From the NCBI GenBank assembly GCA_964353335.1, contig CAYGVI010000003.1, forward strand, positions 248,001 through 312,000: 64,000 nt of DNA, read 5' to 3'. A program made the position numbers and the translations under genes. The stretch is from JAWAAW01 sp964353335 (lineage in GTDB: Archaea; Nanobdellota; Nanobdellia; Woesearchaeales; ARS49). The notes beneath the pieces were generated by a model. The model ran no database searches. It was not told where the DNA came from and saw only the letters and a list, made by a program, of their open reading frames with translations. Position 1 is the first letter of the stretch. Every line of letters begins with the position of its first letter. Positions 25,025-33,717 of this stretch are shown here, piece by piece.

Positions 25025-26074
25025 ATGGCCGCTTTGGATTATCGCGACAAGATTCGCGCAATGGCAGAGCAGAAGCCAGTCCAGCCCACTGCTGTCGCAA
25101 AAGAGCTGATGACAAATTCAATGCTCTCAAGCGCAATGCTTTCTGAGATGACTGAGAAAGGACTTCTGAAAGTCTCTTCCCTGAAAGTTGGCAGTTCGCC
25201 GATTTACTATCACCCAGACCATCCAGAGCACCTGCTTGACTATGTCCAGAACCTGAATGAGAAAGACAGGAGGACAGTTGTATTGCTTAAGGAGCAAGGG
25301 GTGCTTAGCGACACTTCACAAGACCCATTGACAAGGGTTTCTTTGAGGAATGTGAAGGATTTTGCAAAGCCATTGGATGTCACAGTTGATGGCAGCAAGT
25401 CAATGTTCTGGAAGTTTTACGCGCTCACAGATGAGGAGGCAGCAGAGAAGATAAAACAAATGCTTCAGCCTGCAGAACAGCCAAAGGCTCCAAAGGCAAG
25501 AAAGCCAAGGGTAAAAAAGCCAAAGGTTGCGATTGAGCCTCAGACACAATTGCAGGCAGCGCAGGCTCCTGTTGCCGCTCAGAAAGCGCCGGTTGCTGCG
25601 CAGATTGCAGCGCCGGTGGCTGCCAAAGCGTCTGTTGCTTCAGCTCCTGTTGTTTCTGCTTCTGTAAGGGAAGAGCCTGCACTAAAGCCCGCAGCAATTG
25701 AAGCGCCTTCAGATGAACAAAAGCCAATTGCACCAGCAGAGGCAGCGAGCCAGGCATTGACAGGAGATGACCCGTTCCTGCAGAAGCTGATGGCATTCTT
25801 CGCCTCAAACAACATCACAATCCTTGAACAGATTGCACTTAAGAAGAAAAGCGAGTATGACTTTGTTCTCCAGCTTGCCTCTCCTGTTGGCCAGCTGCAT
25901 TATTACTGCAAGGCAAAGAACAAGGCAAAAGTTGGCGAGGCTGACCTTAGCCACGCTTTTGTGCAGGGTCAGCTGAAAAAACTGCCTGTGCTTTTCCTTG
26001 CGCCTGGAATTCTGACAAAGCCAGCCCAGGACCTGATGAAAGAGCTTAAGGGGCTCACTGTCAAGCAGGTGTAA
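25025..26074 (+). CDS. Winged-helix protein with long linker and C-terminal domain
   Basis: This 349-residue protein is of unknown function. The N-terminal part (about 1-150) looks like two winged helices (TNSMLSSAMLSEMTEKGLLK is a recognition-helix-like stretch). A basic Lys/Pro linker and an Ala-rich region follow (about 155-245). The C-terminal domain (about 248-349) contains DFVLQLASPVGQLHYYCKAK, an arrangement reminiscent of PD-(D/E)XK nucleases, but this is not secure. The fen gene starts four bases after its stop, so the two are likely co-transcribed and a DNA-repair link is possible. ATG 25025 has a TATA box about 28 bases upstream. Confidence 0.65.
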   Translation: MAALDYRDKIRAMAEQKPVQPTAVAKELMTNSMLSSAMLSEMTEKGLLKVSSLKVGSSPIYYHPDHPEHLLDYVQNLNEKDRRTVVLLKEQGVLSDTSQDPLTRVSLRNVKDFAKPLDVTVDGSKSMFWKFYALTDEEAAEKIKQMLQPAEQPKAPKARKPRVKKPKVAIEPQTQLQAAQAPVAAQKAPVAAQIAAPVAAKASVASAPVVSASVREEPALKPAAIEAPSDEQKPIAPAEAASQALTGDDPFLQKLMAFFASNNITILEQIALKKKSEYDFVLQLASPVGQLHYYCKAKNKAKVGEADLSHAFVQGQLKKLPVLFLAPGILTKPAQDLMKELKGLTVKQV

Positions 26075-26077
26075 GCA

Positions 26078-27109
26078 ATGGGAGTAAATCTCAAGGAAAT
26101 TGTTGCGAAAAAGCCGATTACCTTTGAGGAATTATCAGGAAAAATTCTTGCTGTTGACGGCTACAACATCCTTTACCAGTTCCTGACAACTATTCGCACA
26201 CCTGACGGAAGGCCTTTGACAGACAGCAAGGGCAATGTTACATCGCACTTGATTGGCTTGTTCTCAAGGACTTCAAGCTTTCTCAAGCAGGGGCTGAAGC
26301 CAGTGTTTGTTTTTGACGGCAAGGTTCCTGAGCTTAAGCACCGCGAGCTGGAAAAGCGCGCTGAAATAAAGATGGAAGCGCAGAAAAAGTTTGAGGAGGC
26401 AGTTAAGGAAAAAGATGTTGAGGCAATGCAGAAATATGGCGGCCGCACAGCCCGCCTGACCAAGGAAATGGTTGAGGACGCGAAAACACTTCTTACTTTA
26501 ATGGGTGTTCCTGTGATTCAGTCTCCGAGCGAGGGCGATGCGCAGGCTGCTTTCCTTGTCAAGAACGGAGATGCCTGGGCTGTTGTGAGCCAGGACTATG
26601 ATGCCCTGCTCCACGGCGCTGACAGGCTGATACAAAATTTGTCAATTGCCGGCAGGAGAAAAAAGACAAAAGCCCTTGCCACTGTAATCGTAAAGCCTGA
26701 GATGATTGTCCTGAAGGAACTTCTGAAAGAGCTTGGCATCAATCACGACCAGCTTATTGCGCTTTCAATGCTTGTGGGAACTGACTATCATCCTGGCGGA
26801 ATAAAAGGCCTTGGCCCTAAGAAATCTTTGGCGCTTGTAAAAGAGCACAAGACTCCTGAGAAAATCTTTGAAGCTGCAAAATGGTCAGAGAACTGCAGTG
26901 TTCCCTGGCAGGACATATTCAAATTGTTCAGGGAAATGCCTGTTACAAGGGATTACAAGCTCGTTTTCAAGGCGCCTGACAAGGAAGGGATAAAGAAATT
27001 CCTTGTTGAAGGCCATGATTTCGGCATTGAGCGCGTTGAAAATACTCTTGAAGAGCTGAAAGAACAGCACAGCAAAAGGCAGCAAAAAGGACTGGGTGAT
27101 TTCCAATGA
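26078..27109 (+). CDS. fen: Flap endonuclease 1
   Basis: This 343-residue structure-specific nuclease trims flaps in Okazaki fragments and repair. Motifs seen are AVDGYNILYQFL, FVFDGKVPELKHRE, the catalytic cluster SPSEGDAQAAFL and VVSQDYDALL, and VGTDYHPGGIKGLGPKKSL. The usual E-G-E of the cluster is E-G-D here, a conservative change. The C-terminus QKGLGDFQ is a shortened PCNA-binding motif. It overlaps the Trm5 gene by four bases. Confidence 0.95.
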   Translation: MGVNLKEIVAKKPITFEELSGKILAVDGYNILYQFLTTIRTPDGRPLTDSKGNVTSHLIGLFSRTSSFLKQGLKPVFVFDGKVPELKHRELEKRAEIKMEAQKKFEEAVKEKDVEAMQKYGGRTARLTKEMVEDAKTLLTLMGVPVIQSPSEGDAQAAFLVKNGDAWAVVSQDYDALLHGADRLIQNLSIAGRRKKTKALATVIVKPEMIVLKELLKELGINHDQLIALSMLVGTDYHPGGIKGLGPKKSLALVKEHKTPEKIFEAAKWSENCSVPWQDIFKLFREMPVTRDYKLVFKAPDKEGIKKFLVEGHDFGIERVENTLEELKEQHSKRQQKGLGDFQ

Positions 27110-27924
27110 AGCTAAAAGAAGCATTGAAAGGAAAATTAACAGACAAAGAATGTGATTTGCTCCGCGGTTTTGACACCATCGGCGATATTGCAGTCCTTGA
27201 AATTCCGCGCGAGCTTGAAAAGAAAAAGAAAATCATTGCAAAAACACTGCTCGGGCTTTTGCCTTACATCAAGGTTGCTGTGAAAAAGAAAGGCGGGCAC
27301 AAAGGAGTTTACAGGAAGCAGCCTGTTGAGGTTCTTGCCGGCGAAAAGAGAAAAGACACTGTTCACAAGGAATTTGGTGTTGAGATGGCAATGAATATTG
27401 AAACCTGTTATTTCTCTCCAAGGCTTGCGAATGAGCGCGAGAGGATTGCAAAGCAAATCCGGCCAGGTGAAAATGTCCTTGTGATGTTCTCTGGCGTTGC
27501 GCCTTATCCGCTTATCATTGCAAAGCTCTCGCAGGCTTACAAAGTGTATGGAATTGAGGCAAATCCTGCAGCTCACAAGTATGCAGTTGAGAATGTTGCG
27601 AGGAACAAGCTTGGCCACAAGGTCATCCTGATTAAGGGCGATGCGAAAAAAGCAATTCCAAAGGTAAAGTTTGACAGAATTGTAATGCCTTGGCCTCAAA
27701 GGGCAGACGAATTCCTTGGCGTAGCATTAAAGGCTGCAAACAAAGGCACTTTCATGCACTTTTATGACTTCCAGCCAGAAGGAAAATGGGATGATGCAGC
27801 AGAAATTGTAAAGCAGGCCTGCAGGAAAGCAAAGAAGAAGTGCAAGATACTCAAAGTTGTCGAATGCGGCCAGGTTGGAGTCAGGCAGAACCGTGTTTGC
27901 GTTGATTTTGTCGTGCAGAACTAG
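27106..27924 (+). CDS. trm5: tRNA (guanine37-N1)-methyltransferase Trm5-like
   Basis: This 272-residue enzyme would methylate G37 of tRNA with S-adenosylmethionine. The family signature CYFSPRLANERERIA is followed by the SAM-binding VLVMFSGVAPYPLIIAKLS and YGIEANPAA. The usual motif near the target base, N(L)PP/NLPK, reads VMPWPQRADEFL, so the catalytic loop is slightly unlike the standard. The frame overlaps fen by four bases and meets the convergent PAN gene end by four. Confidence 0.88.
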   Translation: MKLKEALKGKLTDKECDLLRGFDTIGDIAVLEIPRELEKKKKIIAKTLLGLLPYIKVAVKKKGGHKGVYRKQPVEVLAGEKRKDTVHKEFGVEMAMNIETCYFSPRLANERERIAKQIRPGENVLVMFSGVAPYPLIIAKLSQAYKVYGIEANPAAHKYAVENVARNKLGHKVILIKGDAKKAIPKVKFDRIVMPWPQRADEFLGVALKAANKGTFMHFYDFQPEGKWDDAAEIVKQACRKAKKKCKILKVVECGQVGVRQNRVCVDFVVQN

Positions 27925-29060
27925 CCAAACATCGCGACATAATCAGTGTCATCAGCAGGACCGCCTGCCCTGATTTTCTCTATTGCCAGAAGGAAGTCTG
28001 CTTCCTCTACTTTTGTCCTGCTGTCTCGGATTGCAAAGTAGCCTGCCTCTGTGACAACTGCGTTGATTTCTGCGCCTGAGAATCCTTCCATTGCGCCGAT
28101 AATGTCAGGCATGTTGATCTTTGCAGTGTTGACATTCTTGATGTGTATCTTGAAAATTTCCTTGCGCGCGTCTGCGTCAGGGATTGGGACATAAATTCTC
28201 CTGTCAAGCCTTCCTGGGCGGATGATTGCAGTGTCAAGTATGTCCCTTCTGTTTGTACAGCCGATTATCTTGACATTGCCCAATGGCTTGAAGCCGTCAA
28301 TCTCTGCCAGTAATTGCATGAATGTCCTTTGCACTTCGCGTTCTCCAGAGGTGCCGATGTCAATCCTTGTCGCCGCGATTGCGTCAAGCTCGTCAATGAA
28401 TATGATGCTCGGCGCCTTCTCGCGTGCCAGCTGGAAAATCTCCTTGACAAGCTTTGCCCCTTCGCCGATGAACTTCTGAACTAATTCCGACCCAACCACC
28501 TGTATGAATGTGCTGTTTGTGCTTGCCGCGACTGCCTTTGCAAGCAATGTCTTTCCTGTTCCTGGCGGTCCGAAAAGCAAAATTCCTTTTGGCGGGGTTA
28601 TTCCGATCTGCTTGAACAGTTCAGGCTTTTTCAATGGAAGCTCTATGACTTCCTTTATTTCCTGCACCTGATCTGCAAGCCCGCCGACTTCGCTCCACTT
28701 CATGTCTGGCTTTTCAAGTATTACAAATTTTTCAACATCAAACTTCTTGTTCGCGCCGACCTTGCGCAGTATTGTGAGGTTTTTCTGCTCTGCAAGCACG
28801 CTGTCGCCGGGCAGGAGCCCTTCGCAGTTCGTGGCAATCTCAACAAGGAACTCGTTTCCGTTCGGCAGCCTTATCAGCGCCTTGCCTTCAAGAATGTCGC
28901 GTATTTCGCACGCAATCAGGGGCACCTTGCGGAATTTTTCAACCTCTTTCTCAAGGCTGTCAACGCTTTCGCGCAAAAACCTGTTTTCTTCCTCAAGCCC
29001 GTTTACGTTTGTTGCGTAGGAATAGCTGACGTCATCAACTTTTGTATTGTTGTTCGTCAT
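27921..29060 (-). CDS. pan: Proteasome-activating nucleotidase PAN
   Basis: This 379-residue AAA+ ATPase unfolds proteins for the 20S proteasome. A coiled coil at about 20-45 is followed by an OB domain (about 50-110) and the AAA+ core with GPPGTGKT near 168, FIDELDAIA near 227 and RPGRLDRRI. Most PANs end in a hydrophobic-Tyr-X motif that docks in the proteasome; this one ends MFG, with Phe in place of Tyr. A gated-opening defect is possible but cannot be judged from sequence. Confidence 0.93.
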   Translation of the reverse strand: MTNNNTKVDDVSYSYATNVNGLEEENRFLRESVDSLEKEVEKFRKVPLIACEIRDILEGKALIRLPNGNEFLVEIATNCEGLLPGDSVLAEQKNLTILRKVGANKKFDVEKFVILEKPDMKWSEVGGLADQVQEIKEVIELPLKKPELFKQIGITPPKGILLFGPPGTGKTLLAKAVAASTNSTFIQVVGSELVQKFIGEGAKLVKEIFQLAREKAPSIIFIDELDAIAATRIDIGTSGEREVQRTFMQLLAEIDGFKPLGNVKIIGCTNRRDILDTAIIRPGRLDRRIYVPIPDADARKEIFKIHIKNVNTAKINMPDIIGAMEGFSGAEINAVVTEAGYFAIRDSRTKVEEADFLLAIEKIRAGGPADDTDYVAMFG

Positions 29061-29132
29061 TGGAATTGTTTTTACCCCAAGATTGTTTATAAGCTTTGTG
29101 GTGAAGCTTTTTATTGGCGAAATCAGCGTTTT

Positions 29133-30209
29133 TTACCGCGTGACGTCAAAGCTTTTCACTTTTTCAAGCAGTTCTTTTGGCTTTCCCCTGCTGAAATGCT
29201 TCCTGACAGGCTCAAGATAGCTGTCAATTGCTGCAGCAACCGCCTTTTTCAGGTCCATTGGGTGCAGTTTGCCTGTTGCATATGCCTTTTCAAGCTCTTC
29301 AAAGCTCTTTAAGTTGATATCCCCGCCAAACTTTTCAGGCCTTGGTATCATGAGTTCATTTTGTTTTTCAAAAACAATGTATTTGCAGTACTCCAGTATC
29401 GGGTTTTCGTGCAATTGCTTTGCAGGGCAGTAGGCGTTTCCTATTTTGCGCTCCACATCCTTTGATGTGTCATCCATGAAGATTGCGCTGTCAGGGTTGC
29501 TCTTGCTCATTTTCATTGCTATTGCGCGCTCAACAGCGTCTTTTTCTTCTGATGCAGGCGGCTGCTGGAGCCCCATGAGCATGTGGTGGTGGACTGCAAC
29601 AGGCGTTTTGTATCCGAGCTTGGGTGCCATCTCCCTTACAAGCACGTTTACCTTGCGCTGGTCCATTCCCAATTGGCAGATGTCTATGTTGAGCTGGAAT
29701 ACGTCTGCTGCCTGCATTACAGGATAGAAAATCTGGGATGCATTAAGTGATTCGCTTTCCTTTCTGCCCATTATCTGCGAGCAGCGCACAATCCTGTTTA
29801 CAGTGTTGTGTCTTGCTATCTGCATTACTGTTTTCCAGTATTCGCTTTTGCCTGCATAATCAGAGCACCATACAAACTTGACCTTGTTTACATCCATTCC
29901 GCAGGCTTTCCAGACTTCAACAAAGTATTTGCCTGCTGTCTGAATTTTGTCAAGGTCTCCGCCAAACTTGTTGTTTGCCCAGGCATGCCAGTCTGCAACC
30001 CACATTATGAATTCGCAGCCTGCATTGAGCATCTTGTTGACATTGATTGCCCTTAACAGCCCCTGGCCGATATGAAGCCTTCCAGAGGGCTCAAAGCCGT
30101 CATAAGCTACTGGATTTTTCTTTTTCTCAAGAAGCTCCCTGAGTTCCTTCTCTGTGAGAATTTCCTCCCCAACCTGCTTTATTAGTGCAAGGCGCTCATC
30201 AATGTTCAT
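29133..30209 (-). CDS. tyrS: Tyrosyl-tRNA synthetase
   Basis: This 358-residue class I synthetase has the HIGH-type sequence GRLHIGQGLL and KMSKS in MKMSKSNPDSAIFM. It is of the archaeal/eukaryal type, with tyrosine-recognition residues in DIDICQLGMDQRKVN. The length matches archaeal TyrRS. It is a single gene: its start faces the PRC-barrel gene start across a 107-bp divergent promoter. Confidence 0.95.
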   Translation of the reverse strand: MNIDERLALIKQVGEEILTEKELRELLEKKKNPVAYDGFEPSGRLHIGQGLLRAINVNKMLNAGCEFIMWVADWHAWANNKFGGDLDKIQTAGKYFVEVWKACGMDVNKVKFVWCSDYAGKSEYWKTVMQIARHNTVNRIVRCSQIMGRKESESLNASQIFYPVMQAADVFQLNIDICQLGMDQRKVNVLVREMAPKLGYKTPVAVHHHMLMGLQQPPASEEKDAVERAIAMKMSKSNPDSAIFMDDTSKDVERKIGNAYCPAKQLHENPILEYCKYIVFEKQNELMIPRPEKFGGDINLKSFEELEKAYATGKLHPMDLKKAVAAAIDSYLEPVRKHFSRGKPKELLEKVKSFDVTR

Positions 30210-30316
30210 GTCCTGTTCCCTTTCTCCGTCGTTATTTAAACTTTTCCCCTGATTTCAAAAGAAAACATTTAAATACAACCTACACTCATTCGGGAGGAGT
30301 AAATAAGGTGTAACTA
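30210..30316. promoter_or_regulatory. Divergent tyrS / PRC-barrel promoter
   Basis: CATTTAAATAC (30266-30276) is the TATA box of the rightward gene. Downstream of it, ACTC...GGAGGAGTAA (30284-30302) resembles the box found after the TATA elements of both trmB-like genes. AGGTG at 30306-30310 is the ribosome-binding site. GTTATTTAAAC (30231-30241) may serve tyrS on the other strand. Confidence 0.5.
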
Positions 30317-30583
30317 ATGGCAACAACTGATGAAAAGAAATTCTCAAAGCAATTGATGGGCAAAACCGTAGTAAGCAAGTCTGGAAAGCGGTTTGGTGAG
30401 GTTGGCGACATTGTTTTCGAGACCAAGTCCGGTGAGCTTATTCACTTGGTTCTCACAAACCCGACAGCATACACTGAAAAGCTTGAGCTTGAAAAGGACA
30501 AGGAAGGGCGCATGCTTATACCGTACAGCGCGGTCATAGCATCAGGCGACTTCATGGTTGTGTCAGAAGAAGACATTGTCTGA
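30317..30583 (+). CDS. PRC-barrel domain protein
   Basis: This 88-residue protein is a single PRC-barrel, seen in KTVVSKSGKRFGEVGDIVFE and the closing GRMLIPYSAVIASGDFMVV. PRC barrels are found in ribosome maturation factors (RimM), photosystems and small archaeal proteins of unknown role. It is transcribed toward rfcS, 52 bases away, possibly in one unit. Confidence 0.8.
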   Translation: MATTDEKKFSKQLMGKTVVSKSGKRFGEVGDIVFETKSGELIHLVLTNPTAYTEKLELEKDKEGRMLIPYSAVIASGDFMVVSEEDIV

Positions 30584-30635
30584 TTTCCCTAAATCTTTTT
30601 AAACTGGCGGCTGTTCGTGCTATTCAGGGGGATGC

Positions 30636-31598
30636 ATGGCTGAAGAAAGTTCTATAATCTGGACAGAGAAATACCGCCCAAAGAAGTTCTCAGAAGTCAA
30701 GGGCCAGGACGCTGTTGTCAGCAAGATACAGTCATTTGTCAGCCAGAAAAACCTGCCCCACCTGCTTTTTGCAGGACCGCCGGGTGTTGGCAAGAGCACT
30801 CTGGCTTTGGTCGCTGCCCGCGAGCTTTTTGGGGAGAACTGGCGCCAGAATTTCCTTGAGCTGAACGCATCTGATGAGCGCGGCATTGACGTTGTCAGGG
30901 TAAAGGTCAAGGACTTTGCAAGGACAAAGGCAATGGGCAATGTGCCTTTCAAGATTATCTTCCTTGACGAATGCGATGCGCTCACAAAAGAAGCACAGCA
31001 GGCATTGAGGAGGACAATGGAGAACTACACCTCAACGTGCCGTTTCATACTCGCAGCAAACTATTCAAGCAAAATCCTTGACCCGATACAGTCGCGTTGC
31101 GCAGTATTCCGCTTCAGGCCGCTGCCAAAGGAGGAGGTCTTTGGAATAATTGAGGCAGTGGCAAAGCAGGAAGGGCTTACTCTCACGCAGGAAGGCAAGA
31201 GTGCGCTTTTCGAGGTTTCTGAGGGTGACTGCCGCCGTCTTGAGAACATAATGCAGAGCTGTGCTGCAATGCAGGACAAAATCACTCCAGAGCTTGTTTT
31301 CTCGCTCGCGAGCATGGCCCAGCCAAAGGAAATCGCGCAATTGCTCCAGACCGCTCTCACAGGAGATTTTGTCAAGGCAAGGAACTCTTTGCTTGACACA
31401 ATGCTGAAGTACGGGCTGTCAGGGCTTGACGTAATCAGGCAGATTCAGAAGGAAGTCTGGAATCTTGGCATTGACAACCGCGAAAAAGTAAAGCTCATTG
31501 ACAAGTGCGGAGAAATAGAGTTCAGGATGGTCGAAGGCTCTGATGAGTACATACAGCTCGAAGCTCTTCTTGCGCATGTTTCTGCTGTAGCAAAGTGA
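30636..31598 (+). CDS. rfcS: Replication factor C small subunit
   Basis: This 320-residue AAA+ protein is part of the clamp loader that opens PCNA. The N-terminus EKYRPKKFSEVKGQDAVV, Walker A GPPGVGKS near residue 50, Walker B IIFLDECDAL and the SRCAVFRF motif are all typical. No intein is present. The large subunit gene is not in this window. After the stop comes the hairpin element at 31633-31698. Confidence 0.95.
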   Translation: MAEESSIIWTEKYRPKKFSEVKGQDAVVSKIQSFVSQKNLPHLLFAGPPGVGKSTLALVAARELFGENWRQNFLELNASDERGIDVVRVKVKDFARTKAMGNVPFKIIFLDECDALTKEAQQALRRTMENYTSTCRFILAANYSSKILDPIQSRCAVFRFRPLPKEEVFGIIEAVAKQEGLTLTQEGKSALFEVSEGDCRRLENIMQSCAAMQDKITPELVFSLASMAQPKEIAQLLQTALTGDFVKARNSLLDTMLKYGLSGLDVIRQIQKEVWNLGIDNREKVKLIDKCGEIEFRMVEGSDEYIQLEALLAHVSAVAK

Positions 31599-31632
31599 TT
31601 TAATTTTCTGATAAGAACTTTTATGGTTGGTC

Positions 31633-31698
31633 ACTTGTGGACGGAGTCCACAAGTTCGTCGACAATCTGTGGATTGTCGAGATCTGTGCCGTAGGCAC
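31633..31698 (+). repeat. Modular hairpin element, copy B
   Basis: Three consecutive hairpins fill the gap between rfcS and the convergent lipoprotein gene. ACTTGTGGAC pairs with GTCCACAAGT (31633-31655), TCGACAATC pairs with GATTGTCGA (31659-31680), and GTGCC pairs with GGCAC (31686-31698). The first two hairpins and their join (CAAGTTCGTCGACAATC) match the element at 48411-48459, with the first stem changed on both sides. It may also end transcription of the two converging genes. Confidence 0.7.
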
Positions 31699-31729
31699 CC
31701 AATATGCAGAATTCGTTTTATTATTGTGT

Positions 31730-32698
31730 TCAGCTAGTTGCAGGCGTCTCTGCTGGCGCTTCCCCTGAGTTCTTGACTGTCAGTTGTGTCTGCTTGTATT
31801 CTTCGTAGTCATATGTGACATCTATGCTTATCTGCTGTTCAAAGTCTGTCCTTGAGGTTACTGTCTGCGTGCAGGTAACAATCTTCTTTCCTTCGTAGAG
31901 TGTCACAAATCCTGCTGCCTTTGTCCCTGTTGTTGTGAGCGGGGTGCAAACCAGCCCTGGCATTCCTGTGTCAACACTAACATAAACCTTGTTTTCCTTT
32001 GCCCTGGTGCTCCTGTCGCATACAGAGCCCTGCTCAAATATCTGTCCTGTTCCTGCGTTGGAGATTTCAAAGCTGAAGCTGAGCTTGTCCTTTCCGCGCG
32101 CTGTCTCTTTTACAGCTCCGACCTGCACTGGCGCCCCTGAGTTCTTGGCGTCTTTGTCCTCGTTGATTTCGCAGATTCCGCCTGCCTCTGGCGCGAGCAG
32201 GTTTGAACGTATGCAAATCTTGCTGGCTGCCTGCGTCAGGTATGTGTAGCAGATGTCTGCGCGCAATGGGAATGTGACCTGTGAGCCTGATATTGGCGAG
32301 AAGTGGTTGAGCCCTGTGAATTCAATTGTTGACTGGCTTCCGGGGAGCACGTTTCCCTGGGCATCCTTTTTAACACCCATGAGCTCTTCTGAACTTGCCT
32401 TTGTCAGCTCTTCCTCGTGCTTGCTGAATTCCGCAGGGTTGATTCCTGAAATCTTCACCCTTACCCTGCCTGTTGCAACAGTTGCCTCTCCCTTGTTTTC
32501 AATCTTGACAACAACATCAAATGGGTCCCTTCCGCCGTCAAACACAGCGCTGCGGAAATCAAGGAAGTCAGCAACAAGACCTGCTGTGCCGCCAACAAAA
32601 GGCGATCCGAGGTCAACAGTCTCTCCTGTTTTCCCTCCAGTGCACGCAGTAAGCATTGCAAAAAGAACCATTATCGCTATAATCTTTCGCATAGGCAT
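31730..32698 (-). CDS. Lipoprotein, paralogue 3 of a tandem triplet
   Basis: This 322-residue lipoprotein has a signal with lipobox Cys (AMLTACTGG). Its external part carries two beta-sandwich-like regions. The pattern GTAGLVADFLDFRSAVF, then FDVVVKIENKGEATVATGRV, matches corresponding parts of the two upstream genes, as do the paired Cys around YTYLTQAASKICIRSN. It is the last gene of a five-gene operon. ATG 32698 is favoured by a TATA box at 32713-32723, so it may also be transcribed on its own. Confidence 0.7.
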   Translation of the reverse strand: MPMRKIIAIMVLFAMLTACTGGKTGETVDLGSPFVGGTAGLVADFLDFRSAVFDGGRDPFDVVVKIENKGEATVATGRVRVKISGINPAEFSKHEEELTKASSEELMGVKKDAQGNVLPGSQSTIEFTGLNHFSPISGSQVTFPLRADICYTYLTQAASKICIRSNLLAPEAGGICEINEDKDAKNSGAPVQVGAVKETARGKDKLSFSFEISNAGTGQIFEQGSVCDRSTRAKENKVYVSVDTGMPGLVCTPLTTTGTKAAGFVTLYEGKKIVTCTQTVTSRTDFEQQISIDVTYDYEEYKQTQLTVKNSGEAPAETPATS

Positions 32699-32749
32699 TT
32701 CCGAGGATAATTGGTATATAAACATTTCTATGGCGTATTTGTTTTCGGC

Positions 32750-33679
32750 TTATACGCCAGGCAGAATGGTAAGGTCCTGGAACAGCGAGTCCTTGTATCC
32801 ATAGCGCAGGTGTACTGTTATCGGGCTCACATATGTTGCCTCTCCGCGCGGCCTGTCAAACTCGCAGTACACAACTCCCTGCCTGTTTGTCAGCCTTATG
32901 TGGCCTGAGTCAAGCGGCCTGCAGCTTCCCCTTATGGAAACTCCGCTTACGCTCACATCCCCGAGTTCAACATAGTCCACCTCGTCAAAGCCGAGCTGGC
33001 CTCCTGGTGCGCATTTGTTGAGCATAGACCCGCCTGACCTGAAGACTTGTCCTCCTCCGACATTCTGGACATGTATCTTGAACCTTGTCTTGCCTGGGCT
33101 TGCGTCAACCTCTATTGTGTTTACCGAGATTGGCGCTCCCTGTCCGCCTCCAAGCCCCACATTCTGGGGTATGCAGACCTTTTGCATTACTGCAGCAGCA
33201 TATGGCTCAGGGTCAATGCAGACATTTGCAGAGGCAACTGTTTCGTATTCATAGCACGCTGTTGCAAGAAGCCTTACAGGATACCTGTCTGTCAGAATCC
33301 GCGTCATTGCCTTGAATGAGACAGTGTCAAAGCCTCCCTGGCTGATGAACTGTGTCCTTCCCTCAAGCAGTGGTATCTGTTCGCCTGCTGGTGAAATTCC
33401 GCTGATTATTGACGGGTCAAAACCTGAGACATAAACGCGGTCTCCTGGCCCGCCAACAGTATAAGTGCCCCTGTTTTCAAGTTCAAGGACAACAGCGAGC
33501 TGTTCTCCTGAGAAAAGCCTTGTCGGCGGCATGTTCTGGCTGAACCTCATCGCGAGCCCTTGCGAGCCTGTCCTGAATTCCTGGACAAATGTTTGCTGTG
33601 TCTTGGATACTGTTCCAGACTTGCAGCCTGCGAGCAATAGTATGAGCATGATTCCTAAAACCAGGATTGCCTTTCGCAT
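32750..33679 (-). CDS. Lipoprotein, paralogue 2 of a tandem triplet
   Basis: This 309-residue protein begins MRKAILVLGIMLILLLAGCK, a lipoprotein signal. The first domain has GSQGLAMRFSQNMPP and LENRGTYTVG, and the second QGAPISVNTIEVDASPGKTR; both line up with the other two genes. Conserved Cys pairs suggest disulfides. ATG 33679 is 27 bases from a TATA box at 33701-33711, so it can be expressed leaderless as well as in the operon. The ligand or partner is unknown. Confidence 0.7.
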   Translation of the reverse strand: MRKAILVLGIMLILLLAGCKSGTVSKTQQTFVQEFRTGSQGLAMRFSQNMPPTRLFSGEQLAVVLELENRGTYTVGGPGDRVYVSGFDPSIISGISPAGEQIPLLEGRTQFISQGGFDTVSFKAMTRILTDRYPVRLLATACYEYETVASANVCIDPEPYAAAVMQKVCIPQNVGLGGGQGAPISVNTIEVDASPGKTRFKIHVQNVGGGQVFRSGGSMLNKCAPGGQLGFDEVDYVELGDVSVSGVSIRGSCRPLDSGHIRLTNRQGVVYCEFDRPRGEATYVSPITVHLRYGYKDSLFQDLTILPGV

Positions 33680-33717
33680 TGTGTTCAAGCCCGATTTTGA
33701 ATTATATAAATGTTTGG

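Noticed and set aside
31633..31698. Possible CRISPR array or tRNA cluster
   Set aside because: The stems are consecutive and of different sequence, without identical repeats or spacers, and no cloverleaf can be formed.
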